Positions 1-9,734 of a DNA stretch of 64,000 nucleotides are shown piece by piece; the first letter of the stretch is position 1, and every line of letters starts with the position of its first letter. This DNA is from Prevotella sp. GTDB lineage: Bacteria; Bacteroidota; Bacteroidia; Bacteroidales; Bacteroidaceae. The notes under the pieces are model-generated. The model was given only the letters and a program-made list of their open reading frames with translations. It made no database searches and was not told where the DNA came from. A program made the position numbers and the translations under genes. The stretch is from contig JAFZSL010000026.1 in the NCBI GenBank assembly GCA_017619375.1, positions 1-64,000 on the forward strand, read 5' to 3'.

Positions 1-92
1 GGGTCCCACCTCTTCCCATCCCGAACAGAGAAGTTAAGCCCGCCTGCGCCGATGGTACTGCAATGCAATGCGGGAGAGTAGGTCGCCGCCTC
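1..92 (+). rRNA. rrf: 5S ribosomal RNA, 3' part
   Basis: The window opens inside a 5S rRNA. The stretch with CCCGAACAGAGAAGTTAAG, followed by a gene-typical 3' end (GGGAGAGTAGGTCGCCGCC), is the conserved core and 3' half of 5S. The first 15-20 nucleotides lie outside the window. An rRNA operon should therefore lie immediately upstream, transcribed rightwards. The exact 3' end is estimated. Confidence 0.95.
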
Positions 93-103
93 CTTTAGAA
101 GAC

Positions 104-136
104 AGCCCCGTCGCTCATCGAGCGGCGGGGCTTTGT
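104..136 (+). terminator. Terminator of the rRNA operon
   Basis: AGCCCCG at 104-110 pairs with CGGGGCT at 126-132 and the stem continues with CGCT/AGCG inside. It starts about 12 nt after the 5S 3' end and fits an intrinsic terminator for the rRNA operon, although the T-run is short. Confidence 0.85.
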
Positions 137-191
137 CGTTTCCGGGGGAGATAGGGGGAGGAGCAAGTAGGATTTCCTTCTCGCTCCTATG

Positions 192-611
192 CTATTTTTG
201 TTTTTTAAGTATCAGTGTCTTGGGCACTTTGACACGCTTACTGTTGATGTATATTTTGTATGGGCTACCTTCAAGATGTTTCATTGTGATGTTGCCATCG
301 TTGTCTTCAGTTAACGTTGCCGTGAAGTCTTCACTGCCATAATCATTGATGACCGATATTTCTGCCGTATCGTCACTCACTCGTTTGCAATCGATGATTA
401 GCCATTTTAGGTCGTTATCCTTTGAACCAAAATAACCTGCCACCTCTCCATAGATATCGTCTCCTGGAATCTTCACTGTGGAATTGTCCACATCCAAATA
501 CAGGCATATATGGTATTCTTCATTGACATATTTGCCCTTTAAGTTCTGAGCGTGGGATACGACCGACAGACATGCCATCAAAATCGTTATACAGATGATT
601 TTCTTTCTCAT
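192..611 (-). CDS. Small secreted protein, function unknown
   Basis: This 139-residue protein begins with a clear signal peptide (MRKKIICITILMACLSVVSHAQ), so it is probably periplasmic or outer-membrane facing. The mature part is about 115 residues, acidic, with alternating short beta-type segments (YHICLYLDVDNSTVKIPG, EISVINDYGSEDFTATLTED) and a basic tail. That layout is common for small Bacteroidales beta-sheet proteins, but I do not recognise the family. It is transcribed toward the rRNA operon and stands alone. A CAAAGATA box at 628-635, reading TATCTTTG on the minus strand, lies just upstream and fits a promoter. No function is assigned. Confidence 0.75.
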   Translation of the reverse strand: MRKKIICITILMACLSVVSHAQNLKGKYVNEEYHICLYLDVDNSTVKIPGDDIYGEVAGYFGSKDNDLKWLIIDCKRVSDDTAEISVINDYGSEDFTATLTEDNDGNITMKHLEGSPYKIYINSKRVKVPKTLILKKQK

Positions 612-627
612 ATCGTGGTTTTTGCAG

Positions 628-635
628 CAAAGATA
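628..635 (-). promoter_or_regulatory. Bacteroidetes -7 box for the 192-611 gene
   Basis: On the minus strand this reads TATCTTTG, matching TAnnTTTG. It ends about 16 nt before the start codon, implying a very short leader. No good -33 TTTG was identified. Confidence 0.5.
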
Positions 636-710
636 ATTGTTTTATGTCATTTAGAAACCAACTCTTCCAAAAAACTTTTGGCAATTATCCATTTTTTTAT
701 TTTTTTATAG

Positions 711-718
711 TACCTTTG
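711..718 (+). promoter_or_regulatory. Promoter -7 box of the glycogen operon
   Basis: TACCTTTG matches the Bacteroidetes -7 consensus and ends 23 nt before the glycogen synthase ATG, after a T-rich tract. A -33 element at the usual 19-21 nt spacing is not obvious. Confidence 0.65.
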
Positions 719-741
719 CATGCGTTATATTAGTTTTTCAA

Positions 742-2418
742 ATGGGAAAAGAATTGTTATCTCCCGACTATGTTTTCGAGTCTAGTTGGGAAGTTTGCAA
801 TAAGGTTGGAGGTATTTACACCGTTTTGTCTACAAGGGCAAAAACACTTCAAGAGCAATACCGTGACCGTATCTTGTTTATTGGACCTGACTGTTGGCAT
901 GAAAAAAAATGCCCATATTTTCTTGAGGACGTCGAATTGTTCTCCGATTGGAGAAAAGCAGCTTGTGAAGCAGGTTTGAAATTGAGAATAGGGCGATGGT
1001 ACGTACCTGGTGCTCCCATTGCCATATTGGTCGATTTTGAATGTTTCTATGCAGAGAAGGATGAAATCTACGCTCGTGCATGGGAACTGTTTCAAGTGGA
1101 TAGCTTGCACGCCTACGGAGATTATGACGAGGCCTCAATGTTCTCGTATGCTGCAGGAAAAGTGGTGGAAAGTTTCTGCTTGTTCTATCTTGACCCAAGC
1201 AAAAAAGTGATTTACCATGCCAACGAGTGGATGACGGGACTGGGGCTGTTGTATATTCGTCATCGCATGCCCTATATAGCAACGCTCTTCACCACCCATG
1301 CAACAAGCATCGGAAGGAGTATCGCTGGCAATAACAAGCCACTTTATGACTATCTCTTTGCTTACAATGGAGACCAGATGGCACGAGAACTCAATATGGA
1401 GAGCAAGCATTCCATTGAGAAGCAAACTGCCAAATATGTGGACTGTTTCACCACTGTCAGTGACATCACGGCCAAGGAATGCCTTGAGTTGCTTGACAAA
1501 CCTGTGGACAAAGTGCTCCCCAACGGCTTTGAAAACAATTTCGTGCCAAAAGGGGCGGAATTCACCAAGAAACGCAAATTGGCAAGGAAGCGCCTGGTGG
1601 ATGTAGCCAATGCCCTCTTGGGTAGTGACTTGGATGATGACGTGCTCATCGTCTCCACAAGTGGAAGGTATGAGTTCAGAAACAAGGGGGTTGATGTGTA
1701 TATCGAGGCCATGAACCGCCTCTTGCGTGATAAAAACCTCAAGAAGCAGGTGCTTGCCTTCATTGAAGTGCCTGGTTGGGTGGGGGAACCAAGAAAAGAT
1801 CTGGTGGAAAGAATGAAGAGTGGCTTGAAATATGACACGCCACTTGAAGTGCCCCTTATCACTCATTGGTTGCACAATATGAGCCACGACAATGTGATGG
1901 GAATGCTCAAATTCCTTGACATGTGGAACAGAAAGGACGACCATGTGAAATTGATCTTCCTGCCGTGCTATCTTACAGGAGACGATGGTGTCTTCAACAT
2001 GACCTATTATGACCTCGTGCTTGGAAATGACCTTTGCATCTATCCTTCATATTATGAACCATGGGGATACACGCCGTTGGAGGCCATTGCCTTCAAGGTG
2101 CCGTGCATCACGACCGATCTTGCCGGTTTCGGCCAATGGGCCAACACGGTCAAGGGAGGACACAGTGAAATCATCGACGGAGTAAAGGTCATACACCGAA
2201 CAGACTACAACTATTCGGAGGTGGCCGACAACATCAAGGACACCGTATCGGAATTCTCTGCTTATTCCAAGGAAATGATAGCAAAGGCAAGGGCCAATGC
2301 TGATAAACTTTCCAAAAAAGCGTTGTGGAGTCATTTCATCACCTATTATTATGAGGCATACCACATCGCATTGGTGAGGGCAGCAGAGAGAATAGCATCG
2401 CAATCAACAACAACGTAA
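742..2418 (+). CDS. Glycogen synthase, GT3-like (eukaryote-type)
   Basis: This 558-residue cytoplasmic enzyme should transfer glucose from a nucleotide sugar to the non-reducing ends of glycogen. The N-terminal motif [15 protein letters not shown] (residues 14-28) is the donor-site loop typical of the GT3/GYS group. The C-terminal [15 protein letters not shown] (about 434-448) carries the paired glutamates of retaining GT-B synthases. Length and motifs resemble the animal and yeast type more than bacterial GlgA (GT5), a known trait of Bacteroides and Prevotella. It starts at an ATG 23 nt after a TACCTTTG box and is followed 19 nt later by glucan phosphorylase, so synthesis and breakdown of glycogen are probably co-transcribed. 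Donor specificity (UDP- or ADP-glucose) cannot be read from the sequence. Confidence 0.95.
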   Translation: MGKELLSPDYVFESSWEVCNKVGGIYTVLSTRAKTLQEQYRDRILFIGPDCWHEKKCPYFLEDVELFSDWRKAACEAGLKLRIGRWYVPGAPIAILVDFECFYAEKDEIYARAWELFQVDSLHAYGDYDEASMFSYAAGKVVESFCLFYLDPSKKVIYHANEWMTGLGLLYIRHRMPYIATLFTTHATSIGRSIAGNNKPLYDYLFAYNGDQMARELNMESKHSIEKQTAKYVDCFTTVSDITAKECLELLDKPVDKVLPNGFENNFVPKGAEFTKKRKLARKRLVDVANALLGSDLDDDVLIVSTSGRYEFRNKGVDVYIEAMNRLLRDKNLKKQVLAFIEVPGWVGEPRKDLVERMKSGLKYDTPLEVPLITHWLHNMSHDNVMGMLKFLDMWNRKDDHVKLIFLPCYLTGDDGVFNMTYYDLVLGNDLCIYPSYYEPWGYTPLEAIAFKVPCITTDLAGFGQWANTVKGGHSEIIDGVKVIHRTDYNYSEVADNIKDTVSEFSAYSKEMIAKARANADKLSKKALWSHFITYYYEAYHIALVRAAERIASQSTTT

Positions 2419-2437
2419 CGTTATAATTTTAGTGAGA

Positions 2438-4996
2438 ATGAAAATTAAAGCAGACTATGCAAACGTTCCCCAGTGGAAGGAAGTTTTGGTGAAGTCACGT
2501 CTTCCCGAACAACTGAAATGCTTGGATGAACTGGCCCACAACATGTGGTGGGCTTGGAATTATGAGGCAAGAGACTTGTGGAGAAGCCTCGATGAAGAAT
2601 TGTATGAAGAGGTGGAGCACAATCCTGTCCTTTTGCTTGAAAGACTGAGTTATGAGAGAAAGGAGGAACTTGTCAAGGACAAGGCAATCATGGCACGTGT
2701 GAAAGAAGTCTATGCCTTGTTCCGCAAATATATGGATGTAAAACCCGATTCGTCGCGCCCGTCTGTTGCTTACTTCAGTATGGAATACGGCATCAACCAA
2801 GTGCTCAAGATTTATTCCGGAGGCCTTGGAATGCTTGCCGGCGACTACCTTAAGGAAGCTTCCGACAGCAACGTCGACATGTGTGCTGTGGGATTCCTCT
2901 ATAGGTTTGGCTATTTCAAGCAGTCGCTTTCCATGGACGGACAGCAGATTGCTAACTATGAGGCTCAGAACTTCAACGCACTGCCCATCGAGCGTCAGCT
3001 GGATGCAGAAGGCAATCCGTTGGTGGTGGACGTGCCTTACATGAACTATCAAGTGCATGCTTATGTGTGGCGAGTCAATGTGGGACGCATCCCTCTTTAC
3101 TTGCTTGACACGGACAATGAGATGAACTCAGAGTTTGACAAACCTATCACTCACTCCCTCTATGGTGGAGACTGGGAGAACAGACTCAAGCAAGAGATCC
3201 TTCTTGGCATCGGTGGTATGCTCACCCTCAAGAAATTGGGCATCAAAAAGCAAATCTACCATTGCAATGAAGGTCATGCCGCACTCTGCAACCTCCAACG
3301 CTTGTGTGACTACGTGCGTGAAGGCATGTCATTCAACCAGGCTCTTGAACTTGTACGTGCCTCCTCGCTCTACACTGTACACACCCCGGTTCCCGCTGGC
3401 CACGACTATTTCGACGAGGCGATGTTCGGGAAGTACATGGGAGGCTATCCCGCTATGCTTGGACTCACTTGGGATGAGTTCATCGGCATGGGACGCCAGA
3501 ACCCGGAAGACCATTCCGAGCGTTTCTGTATGTCTATCTTTGCTTGCAACACTTGCCAGGAAGTCAATGGAGTGAGCAAGCTGCACGGATGGGTGAGCCA
3601 GAAGATGTTCGCACCTATCTGGGCCGGATATTATCCTGAGGAAAACCATGTTGGGTATGTCACCAATGGCGTGCATTTCCCAAGTTGGGCGGCTACGGAG
3701 TGGAGACAGCTCTATGCTAAGTATTTCGATAAGAAATTCATGGGAGACCAGAGCAACGAAAGCATCTGGCACGCCATTTACAATGTGCCTGATGAAGAAA
3801 TCTGGGCTACACGCATGGCGTTGAAAAACAAACTGGTGGACTACATCCGCGACAAGTTCCGCGAGACATGGCTAAAAAACCAGGGTGATCCATCGCGTGT
3901 CGTTTCCCTGCTCCAAAAAATCAATCCCAATGCGTTGATGATTGGTTTCTGCCGTCGTTTCGCAACATACAAGAGGGCACATTTGCTCTTCACCGACCTT
4001 GAAAGGCTTGCCAAGATCGTCAACAACCCGGAGCATCCCGTGCAGTTCATCTTCTCAGGAAAGGCTCATCCCGCCGACGGAGCTGGGCAAGGACTCATCA
4101 AGCGCATCTTTGAAATCAGCCAGAAACCTGAATTCCTTGGAAAGATCATCTTCCTCGAGGATTATGATTTCCGCCTTGCCAGAAGGTTGGTCTCAGGTGT
4201 CGACATCTGGATGAACACCCCGACTCGTCCACTTGAGGCTTCAGGTACATCAGGCGAGAAGGCTGAGATGAACGGTGTCGTCAACCTCTCCGTGCTCGAC
4301 GGATGGTGGCTTGAGGGCTACAGGAAGGGAGCCGGTTGGGCGTTGACAGAGAAACGCACTTATCAAAACCAGGGATACCAAGATCAACTTGATGCCGCTA
4401 CCATTTACGGATTGCTGGAGAACGAAATCATTCCTCTCTACTACAATACCAGCAGCAAAGGATACAGTGAAGGCTGGATTCAAGTCATCAAGAATTCTAT
4501 CGCAACGATTGCTCCGCATTACACCATGAAACGTCAGCTTGACGACTACTACTCGAAATTCTACTGCAAGTTGGCTGAGCGTTCAGAACTCTTGCATAAG
4601 GACAGCAACCTTATGGCAAAGGAAATCGCCTATTGGAAGGAAACGGTTGCTGAAAGATGGGATTCCATCAAGGTGGTGAACAAGGAAAGCAACATTGACG
4701 ATGCCGCTGAGACCGGCGTGGAGTTCAAAGTGAAATATGTCATCGATGAAGCTGGACTCGACGATGCCGTAGGATTGGAATTCGTCACACTCAAGGCTGA
4801 TGCCAATGGTGAGGAGCACATAGCAAAAGTGTATTCTTTCCAACTTGTCAACCGTGAAGGCAACTTGTATACTTTTGAATGCAAAATCACTCCGGACAAG
4901 GCAGGCACCTTCAAAACTGGTGTTCGCATGTTCCCGAAGAATGAAAAACTTCCCATTCCACATCGTCAGGACTTCTGCTACGTCAGGTGGATTTAG
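2438..4996 (+). CDS. glgP: Alpha-glucan phosphorylase (GT35, short form)
   Basis: This PLP-dependent enzyme of about 852 residues releases glucose-1-phosphate from glycogen or maltodextrin. It belongs to the 'alpha-glucan family phosphorylase' branch: the N-terminus has [17 protein letters not shown], the middle has [10 protein letters not shown] and [13 protein letters not shown] motifs, and the PLP-lysine segment is [19 protein letters not shown] (lysine near residue 608), ending in a DGWW motif. The last 90 residues form a beta-type extension ([13 protein letters not shown]...) common in this branch. I prefer the ATG at 2438; an in-frame GTG at 2432 would add two residues. It is the second gene of the glycogen operon and ends at a strong terminator. 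Confidence 0.95.
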   Translation: MKIKADYANVPQWKEVLVKSRLPEQLKCLDELAHNMWWAWNYEARDLWRSLDEELYEEVEHNPVLLLERLSYERKEELVKDKAIMARVKEVYALFRKYMDVKPDSSRPSVAYFSMEYGINQVLKIYSGGLGMLAGDYLKEASDSNVDMCAVGFLYRFGYFKQSLSMDGQQIANYEAQNFNALPIERQLDAEGNPLVVDVPYMNYQVHAYVWRVNVGRIPLYLLDTDNEMNSEFDKPITHSLYGGDWENRLKQEILLGIGGMLTLKKLGIKKQIYHCNEGHAALCNLQRLCDYVREGMSFNQALELVRASSLYTVHTPVPAGHDYFDEAMFGKYMGGYPAMLGLTWDEFIGMGRQNPEDHSERFCMSIFACNTCQEVNGVSKLHGWVSQKMFAPIWAGYYPEENHVGYVTNGVHFPSWAATEWRQLYAKYFDKKFMGDQSNESIWHAIYNVPDEEIWATRMALKNKLVDYIRDKFRETWLKNQGDPSRVVSLLQKINPNALMIGFCRRFATYKRAHLLFTDLERLAKIVNNPEHPVQFIFSGKAHPADGAGQGLIKRIFEISQKPEFLGKIIFLEDYDFRLARRLVSGVDIWMNTPTRPLEASGTSGEKAEMNGVVNLSVLDGWWLEGYRKGAGWALTEKRTYQNQGYQDQLDAATIYGLLENEIIPLYYNTSSKGYSEGWIQVIKNSIATIAPHYTMKRQLDDYYSKFYCKLAERSELLHKDSNLMAKEIAYWKETVAERWDSIKVVNKESNIDDAAETGVEFKVKYVIDEAGLDDAVGLEFVTLKADANGEEHIAKVYSFQLVNREGNLYTFECKITPDKAGTFKTGVRMFPKNEKLPIPHRQDFCYVRWI

Positions 4997-5016
4997 GATA
5001 TTACCCTTCAAAGGAA

Positions 5017-5047
5017 AACCCCGGCTCTCAAGGCCGGGGCTTTCTTT
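5017..5047 (+). terminator. Terminator after glgP
   Basis: CCCCGGC at 5019-5025 pairs with GCCGGGG at 5033-5039, followed by a T-rich run (CTTTCTTTT). It begins 20 nt after the phosphorylase stop codon. Confidence 0.9.
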
Positions 5048-5074
5048 TGGCATTTGCTCAATGTGTTTCTATTA

Positions 5075-5175
5075 ACGGGTGCAAGCCCCGAACGAGTCCT
5101 TGTAACGGGAATCGTACAGCCTATGGAGTGGTCCTTCGCGAGGTGGAATCAAAAAGGAAGCCGGCGGAATAATTG
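5075..5175 (+). other. Unassigned element, possible TnpB/omega-RNA relic
   Basis: Between the glgP terminator and the barrel-protein terminator lies about 100 bp with no credible complete gene. The plus strand contains GGGTGCAAGCCCCG, then an open stretch reading NGNRTAYGVVLREVESKRKPAE before a stop codon, with GGAAGCC just before the stop. That arrangement resembles the 3' end of IS200/IS605 tnpB genes, where the C-terminal codons overlap a guide RNA, but only the last few dozen codons would remain. It could equally be an unrelated structured RNA or intron fragment. No transposase body, inverted ends or tnpA is visible. Confidence 0.25.
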
Positions 5176-5230
5176 ATGTAAAACCTAAAGGGAAAAACGT
5201 ATGTATCCCAATCTGTGCATTCCATGGTGT

Positions 5231-5264
5231 ACAAAAAAGAAGACCGCTCAAAAGGCGGTCTTCT
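5231..5264 (-). terminator. Terminator of the barrel-protein gene
   Basis: AGAAGACCGC (5238-5247) and GCGGTCTTCT (5255-5264) form a perfect 10-bp stem. On the minus strand it is followed by TTTTTTGT, as expected for a terminator 22 nt beyond the stop codon of the gene at 5286. Confidence 0.9.
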
Positions 5265-5285
5265 CTATCTTGTAGTGAATGTGTC

Positions 5286-5807
5286 TTAGAAGTTGTAGTA
5301 GAGACCGAAGGTGATGTTGCGACCATCAACGTCGACACCCCAAACATCAGTCTTGCTTTTGAAGTTGTTGTCTTTGAGATGCTGATAACCGATGAAACCG
5401 ACATGGGTCACGAAACTCAAATTACCTCCAAGATTCACGGCAACTCCTGGCTTCAAGCCAACCTCGAAACCATCAACGTCGTATCCAGCATTGTAAGAGT
5501 GAGAATAGCCGATGCTGCCGTCAACAAAGACGTTCACCACCTTGTTGTTGGTGAAGGTATAACGAGCATAGGGATTGATGGTGATGGTTTTCTTACCACC
5601 ATCTGTAGCGCCTTCCCAACCGAAAGCAATACCAGCTGCCCAATTGTCGTTGAGATTATAGCCAATCTCAGGGACAAACTTGAAAACTGTTGCATCGTCG
5701 TTGTCGTCGCTGGCATTATAGACACCAACGCCACCGCCAATGTAAGCTTGTGCGTTCACACCAAGAGCCATTACGGCTGCTACCAAGGTCATAAAAATCT
5801 TTTTCAT
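5286..5807 (-). CDS. Outer-membrane beta-barrel protein
   Basis: A 173-residue small outer-membrane protein of the porin/opacity type (OMP_b-brl-like). The chosen start gives a signal peptide (MKKIFMTLVAAVMALGVNAQ); an upstream in-frame ATG at 5834 would add nine residues before it. The mature chain alternates amphipathic strands (NPYARYTFTNNKVVNVFVDG, GLKPGVAVNLGGNLSFVTHVG) with acidic loops and ends in FGLYYNF. A terminal phenylalanine is the usual BAM recognition signal. A minus-strand TACCTTTG box at 5905-5912 gives a 5' leader of roughly 90 nt. Ligand or role is unknown. Confidence 0.88.
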   Translation of the reverse strand: MKKIFMTLVAAVMALGVNAQAYIGGGVGVYNASDDNDDATVFKFVPEIGYNLNDNWAAGIAFGWEGATDGGKKTITINPYARYTFTNNKVVNVFVDGSIGYSHSYNAGYDVDGFEVGLKPGVAVNLGGNLSFVTHVGFIGYQHLKDNNFKSKTDVWGVDVDGRNITFGLYYNF

Positions 5808-5904
5808 CTTTTTACCAGATTTTAAATGAAACAATTGCTGCCATGCTTGATTCCACTTCCTATGGCGTCATATATGCCATGGCAGTCGTTATCCTAATTC
5901 GCTG

Positions 5905-5912
5905 CAAAGGTA
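5905..5912 (-). promoter_or_regulatory. Promoter -7 box of the barrel-protein gene
   Basis: The minus strand reads TACCTTTG here, a full match to TAnnTTTG, about 95 nt upstream of the chosen start codon. The region 5913-6095 otherwise contains only AT-rich sequence and no recognisable gene. Confidence 0.65.
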
Positions 5913-6095
5913 ACGCAATTTCACAAATCACAAAAAAAAATCACCTCTTTTTTAGCCATCCACTGTTAATGAAACTTAAATTTGTCCCATTCCGCCACCT
6001 TTTTTACTCAAAAGTGTAATCGATGTGATTTCCTATGCTACACCTTTATTATAATATAGAGTACAAAAGAAGGTTTCATCCGTCAAGAATATATC

Positions 6096-6917
6096 ATGGT
6101 TTTCCGTACAGTAGTTGACATCCCGCCATTGGCCTTTTCCATCGCCCCATGTGAGGAGATGCTCTTTGTCGGGTCATGTTTTGCCGACAGCATAGGTAGA
6201 AGGTTTCAAGAAGAGAATTTCCAGGTTGTGGTCAACCCTTATGGGGTGATGTACAATCCTGCCAGCATCATGCATACCGTAAATCGTTTCCTGCATGAGT
6301 CAGGGAGGATATCCCCCAAGGTCGTGGTCTTCACATTGGGTACAAACCATGTATACGTGCTCAAGGAGACGGGTGAAATAGTGGACAATTGCCTGAAACG
6401 TCCCCAAAAACTGTTTGATGAACGGATATTGTCTGTGCAAGAGTGTTGTGAATATCTGACCAAGGCGGTCGGGTTGCTTAAGGATGCCATCCCGGAAGTG
6501 AAGGTGATGGTGACAGTCAGCCCCATCAGGTATGCCAAATATGGTTTCCATGGCAGTGCGATTTCCAAGGCAACCCTTCTTCTTGCCGCCGAACAGTTGA
6601 AAAAGGAATGGCAAGGTGTCGTGGACTATTTCCCGGCATATGAGATTGTCAACGATGAGTTGCGTGACTATCGGTTCTATCAACCAGACATGATACATCC
6701 CTCACCACAGACCATAGAATATGTATGGGAGAGGATGGTGGAAAGTTGTCTGAGCGATGAAGCAAGAGATTTCCTAAAAGAATGGAAACCCATCAAGGAA
6801 GCTTTGGCGCACCGCCCATTCCACCCTGATTCTGAAGAATACAAGGCGTTTCTTGGAAAGACGATGGAGAAGATGGAGTTATTGAGGGCGAAATACCCCC
6901 AAATGCCATTGAGGTAG
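6096..6917 (+). CDS. GSCFA domain protein
   Basis: A 273-residue protein whose hallmark FVGSCFADSIGRRF (about residues 26-39) names the GSCFA family, an SGNH/GDSL-like fold where this serine would be the nucleophile. Further conserved-looking blocks are NPYGVMYNPASI, TLGTNHVY and VTVSPIRYA, and the late DMIHPS (a D-x-x-H arrangement) would supply the remaining catalytic residues. No signal peptide is seen, so a cytoplasmic location is likely. Substrate is unknown; a role in acyl or acetyl transfer or hydrolysis is inferred from the fold only. It converges with the lipoprotein gene at 6922, only 4 nt away. Confidence 0.9.
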   Translation: MVFRTVVDIPPLAFSIAPCEEMLFVGSCFADSIGRRFQEENFQVVVNPYGVMYNPASIMHTVNRFLHESGRISPKVVVFTLGTNHVYVLKETGEIVDNCLKRPQKLFDERILSVQECCEYLTKAVGLLKDAIPEVKVMVTVSPIRYAKYGFHGSAISKATLLLAAEQLKKEWQGVVDYFPAYEIVNDELRDYRFYQPDMIHPSPQTIEYVWERMVESCLSDEARDFLKEWKPIKEALAHRPFHPDSEEYKAFLGKTMEKMELLRAKYPQMPLR

Positions 6918-6921
6918 CGGT

Positions 6922-7401
6922 TTATTCGTAGTGGTAATCCTGTTCTATGGAGTCCCAATAGGAATTGTCGCTAAACACTTTGGAGGAACCTTTCTCAAAC
7001 TTGATGTCATACAAGTTGTCTCCTTTCTCGGAAATGGTGGCCTTGAACATCTGCCCAGTCACTTTTGAACCGGATTCCACCTTGTAACTATGTGTGCCAC
7101 TCACTTGCACGGCATTCCCCTCTACGGGTGTGATTTTTACCACAACAAGGCTTCCCTTTTCATAGATGTTGCCTTCAAAGTGCTCGTCGAAGTATTCGTC
7201 GCAAAAAGATTCCAGCATGCTGGTATAGAAATTCTTGGAACGAGGGCTGTCGGAGCTTTCTGTTGATTCATCCTCTTCATCAAGGGAATCTTCACTGGAG
7301 ATGATGAATGTGTCGTCCAAATTCAATTTTTTCTTGATTTCATCGCACGAAATCAAGAAAAAGCCCATTGCCAAGAGGAGGGTCAAATGTTTGATGTTCA
7401 T
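6922..7401 (-). CDS. Putative lipoprotein, function unknown
   Basis: A 159-residue protein starting MNIKHLTLLLAMGFFLISC, in which LISC is a lipobox with lipidated Cys19. It is followed by a charged, Ser/Asp/Glu-rich linker (SSEDSLDEEDESTESSDSPRS). The remaining ~100 residues look like a beta-rich domain (GSLVVVKITPVEGNAVQVSGTHSYKVESG). It should sit in the inner leaflet of the outer membrane or be periplasmic. No family is recognised. It is transcribed away from rnpB. Confidence 0.8.
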   Translation of the reverse strand: MNIKHLTLLLAMGFFLISCDEIKKKLNLDDTFIISSEDSLDEEDESTESSDSPRSKNFYTSMLESFCDEYFDEHFEGNIYEKGSLVVVKITPVEGNAVQVSGTHSYKVESGSKVTGQMFKATISEKGDNLYDIKFEKGSSKVFSDNSYWDSIEQDYHYE

Positions 7402-7551
7402 ATTTCGTTAATTACGCCAGGTTAAAAGAAACGATGAAAAAGGTGATGAACTCTTTTCCTTAGCGCTTACAAAAATAGTCATTTTTTTCTTAAATACCAT
7501 TCAATATGTGATGAAAAATGAAAAAACATGTCGTTTTTCATGAAAAATGAA

Positions 7552-7559
7552 TAACTTTG
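7552..7559 (+). promoter_or_regulatory. Promoter -7 box of rnpB
   Basis: TAACTTTG matches the Bacteroidetes -7 element. Its position places the transcription start about where the RNase P RNA 5' stem begins (near 7566). Confidence 0.7.
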
Positions 7560-7562
7560 CAT

Positions 7563-7935
7563 GTGGAAACAGAATCCTGGCTTGTCGCTGGCACCAAGGG
7601 TGCGAGAGGAAAGTCCGGGCAGCATAGGGCGTCCCACTTCTGAAAATGGAAGCTGTTGGTGACAGCAGGCTAAGGCAGAAGAAAACAACCGCCTTCCTTC
7701 GGGAGGCAAGGGTGAGAAGGTGGTGTAAGAGACCACCAGCTGGCGGGTGATCGTCAGGCTGTGTCTGCTGGGAGCTGCAAGTTTGTGTATACCATCGACT
7801 GAGGGTTGCCCGCCCGAGTTCATGCGATGGAGGGTAGAACGCTTGAGCCTCGGGGTGACCCGGGGACTAGACAGATGACAGGCTCTGAGGTGGAAACACT
7901 TCTAGACAGAACCCGGCTTATAGGGATTCTGCTTC
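7563..7935 (+). ncRNA. rnpB: RNase P RNA
   Basis: This is the catalytic RNA that matures tRNA 5' ends. The universally conserved GAGAGGAAAGTCCGGGC lies at 7604-7620. The 3' conserved block with ACAGAACCCGGCTTATAGG is near 7907-7925. The terminal P1 stem can be drawn directly: CAGAATCC at 7570-7577 pairs with GGATTCTG at 7924-7931. Internal GGCGGGTGATCGTCAGGCTGTG-type sequence and a roughly 370-nt length fit a bacterial A-type RNA. Ends are approximate. A TAACTTTG promoter box sits just upstream. Confidence 0.96.
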
Positions 7936-7983
7936 CTTTTTCATTCATGCCATTCCAATAATGGTTCTTATCTGAATTCAGCT

Positions 7984-9306
7984 ATGACATTAGGAAAAAT
8001 GCTGACCTTCTTCAAGGAGGATATTTGGAAAATCAAGGAAGGCGATGTCTCGGCTCCGGTCTTGTTTCTAATCAATGTGGTCAGGACTATCGTGTTGGCC
8101 ATCAGGAGTTTTGTCGATTCAAGAATCGCCAGGACGGCGGCAGCGCTCTCTTTCTCCACCATGCTGGCCATCGTGCCCATGGTGGCCGTGGTGTTTGCCA
8201 TCGCAAGAGGATTCGGGGTGTCGAAGCATATCGAGGAGTGGTTTACCGATGTGCTTTCCAGTCAGCCGCAGGTGGCTGAGGCCATCATTGGCTTTGTCAA
8301 CTCCTATCTTGTCAATGCCAAAAGTGGAGTCATCCTGGGTTTTGGATTCGTAGTCATGTTATACACCGTCATCATGCTCATTAGCAATGTGGAAATGGCT
8401 TTCAACGACATCTGGAAAGTGAAGAATTCCCGTGGGGTGATGAGCACTATCATCGACTATGTCGCTTTCTTCTTCCTGCTTCCCATTGTCATCACCCTCA
8501 CTTCTGGCGTCTCCCTTTTCGTGACGGCCATGTCAGGACAAATGGGAGAGTTTGTAGCACCTGTATTCAGGGTGGTCATCGCCTTGTCGCCCTATGTGAT
8601 CATGTCGGTCATATTCATCTTGGTCTATATGCTCATGCCCAACACGAAGGTGTTTTTCTCCAGTGCTGTTGGCCCTGGCATCCTGGCGGGTGTGGCCATG
8701 CAGCTTTTGCAATTGCTCTACATCCATTCCCAGTTGTGGGTGACCAGCTACAATGCCATTTATGGCTCTTTTGCTGCTTTGCCGCTCTTCATGCTATGGA
8801 TACAGTTTTCGTGGATCATATGCCTTTTCGGGGTGCACTTGTGCTACACCCGTCAGAATATGGAGCAATTGCTGCCCACGCCATACAACGAAAAGATAGG
8901 GGAGAAGGACAAGATGGTGCTATCCGCCATATTGCTCGCCCATATCTGCAAACGTTTCGCCCATGCGGAGGGGGCTTGCACCCCCTTGCATCTGAAGAAG
9001 GTGACTGGCATCCCCACCCATGTCGTAGTGGAATTGCTGGAACAACTGTCAAAAGGTCACTTGGTCATCAATATTGGTGGTGACAAGGATAGCGAACCTG
9101 CTTTCATGCCTCGTGAAGACATAGCCAACATTACCGTGGGGGAGATGGTGGATAGATTGGACAACATCGGCTCTTGGCCGATATTCGGAACTGACGTGGA
9201 TGCCATGGCAAAAAATCATCCCAACTGGCGCCATGCATTGTCCATCCGGCAGAAGTATATCGATGAGTTAAAGACGGTGCGGATCACCGATCTTGAAATT
9301 TCATGA
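7984..9306 (+). CDS. YihY/BrkB-family inner-membrane protein
   Basis: A 440-residue integral membrane protein of the YihY/virulence factor BrkB family (often misnamed RNase BN). The family core is visible as RIARTAAALSFSTMLAIVPMVAVVFAIARG near residues 42-71, followed by about five further hydrophobic segments and LPLFMLWIQFSWIICLFGVHL. Beyond the last helix, about 150 C-terminal residues form a soluble domain (KMVLSAILLAHICKRFAH...LHLKKVTGIPTHVVVELLEQL) whose helix pattern suggests a winged-helix fold. This long tail is typical of Bacteroidetes members. Physiological function is unsettled. It overlaps the convergent gene at 9284 by 23 nt. Confidence 0.92.
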   Translation: MTLGKMLTFFKEDIWKIKEGDVSAPVLFLINVVRTIVLAIRSFVDSRIARTAAALSFSTMLAIVPMVAVVFAIARGFGVSKHIEEWFTDVLSSQPQVAEAIIGFVNSYLVNAKSGVILGFGFVVMLYTVIMLISNVEMAFNDIWKVKNSRGVMSTIIDYVAFFFLLPIVITLTSGVSLFVTAMSGQMGEFVAPVFRVVIALSPYVIMSVIFILVYMLMPNTKVFFSSAVGPGILAGVAMQLLQLLYIHSQLWVTSYNAIYGSFAALPLFMLWIQFSWIICLFGVHLCYTRQNMEQLLPTPYNEKIGEKDKMVLSAILLAHICKRFAHAEGACTPLHLKKVTGIPTHVVVELLEQLSKGHLVINIGGDKDSEPAFMPREDIANITVGEMVDRLDNIGSWPIFGTDVDAMAKNHPNWRHALSIRQKYIDELKTVRITDLEIS

Positions 9307-9694
9307 CATCGGCGATATATCGTTCTATGGATTCGTTGTTCAGGCGGCTCATCTTCCATTTCTGGATCAAGATGGTGACGATGTAGTAGATGGCGCACAG
9401 CACCAGACCGCAACCACAGGCCATCAGTGCATTGGACAGGGTGGTCTTGAAGAAGGCTGCCACGATGAATGGGATGAGGAAGATGATGGAGTAGATGGTG
9501 TATTTCTTGCGTAGGGATTCCGCATTGTCGATGACGGCTTGCTTGTAGAACATGTAATCGTCAAATTCGTCTTCTGTCACCCCATAGTCTTCCAAACGGG
9601 GAAAACCTGCATCATTGTTGTGTTCGTAAATGATTTTACGAACGCGATGCTCCATGTCGTCGATGATGATTTCCATAATTGTTTTGCTTTTCAT
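9284..9694 (-). CDS. Two-helix membrane protein, function unknown
   Basis: A 136-residue protein with a soluble N-terminal half containing an acidic DYGVTEDEFDDYMFYKQAVID segment, then two adjacent membrane helices (YTIYSIIFLIPFIVAAFF and ALMACGCGLVLCAIYYIVTILI, about residues 66-112) and a short charged tail. This helix-hairpin layout suggests an inner-membrane protein with both termini in the cytoplasm. I do not recognise the family. Its last 23 nt overlap the end of the YihY gene on the other strand, and its start is back to back with the YkvA-like gene. Confidence 0.75.
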   Translation of the reverse strand: MKSKTIMEIIIDDMEHRVRKIIYEHNNDAGFPRLEDYGVTEDEFDDYMFYKQAVIDNAESLRKKYTIYSIIFLIPFIVAAFFKTTLSNALMACGCGLVLCAIYYIVTILIQKWKMSRLNNESIERYIADVMKFQDR

Positions 9695-9734
9695 TGCGAA
9701 GATACATCAAAAAGATGATTCTGACAAATAAAAT

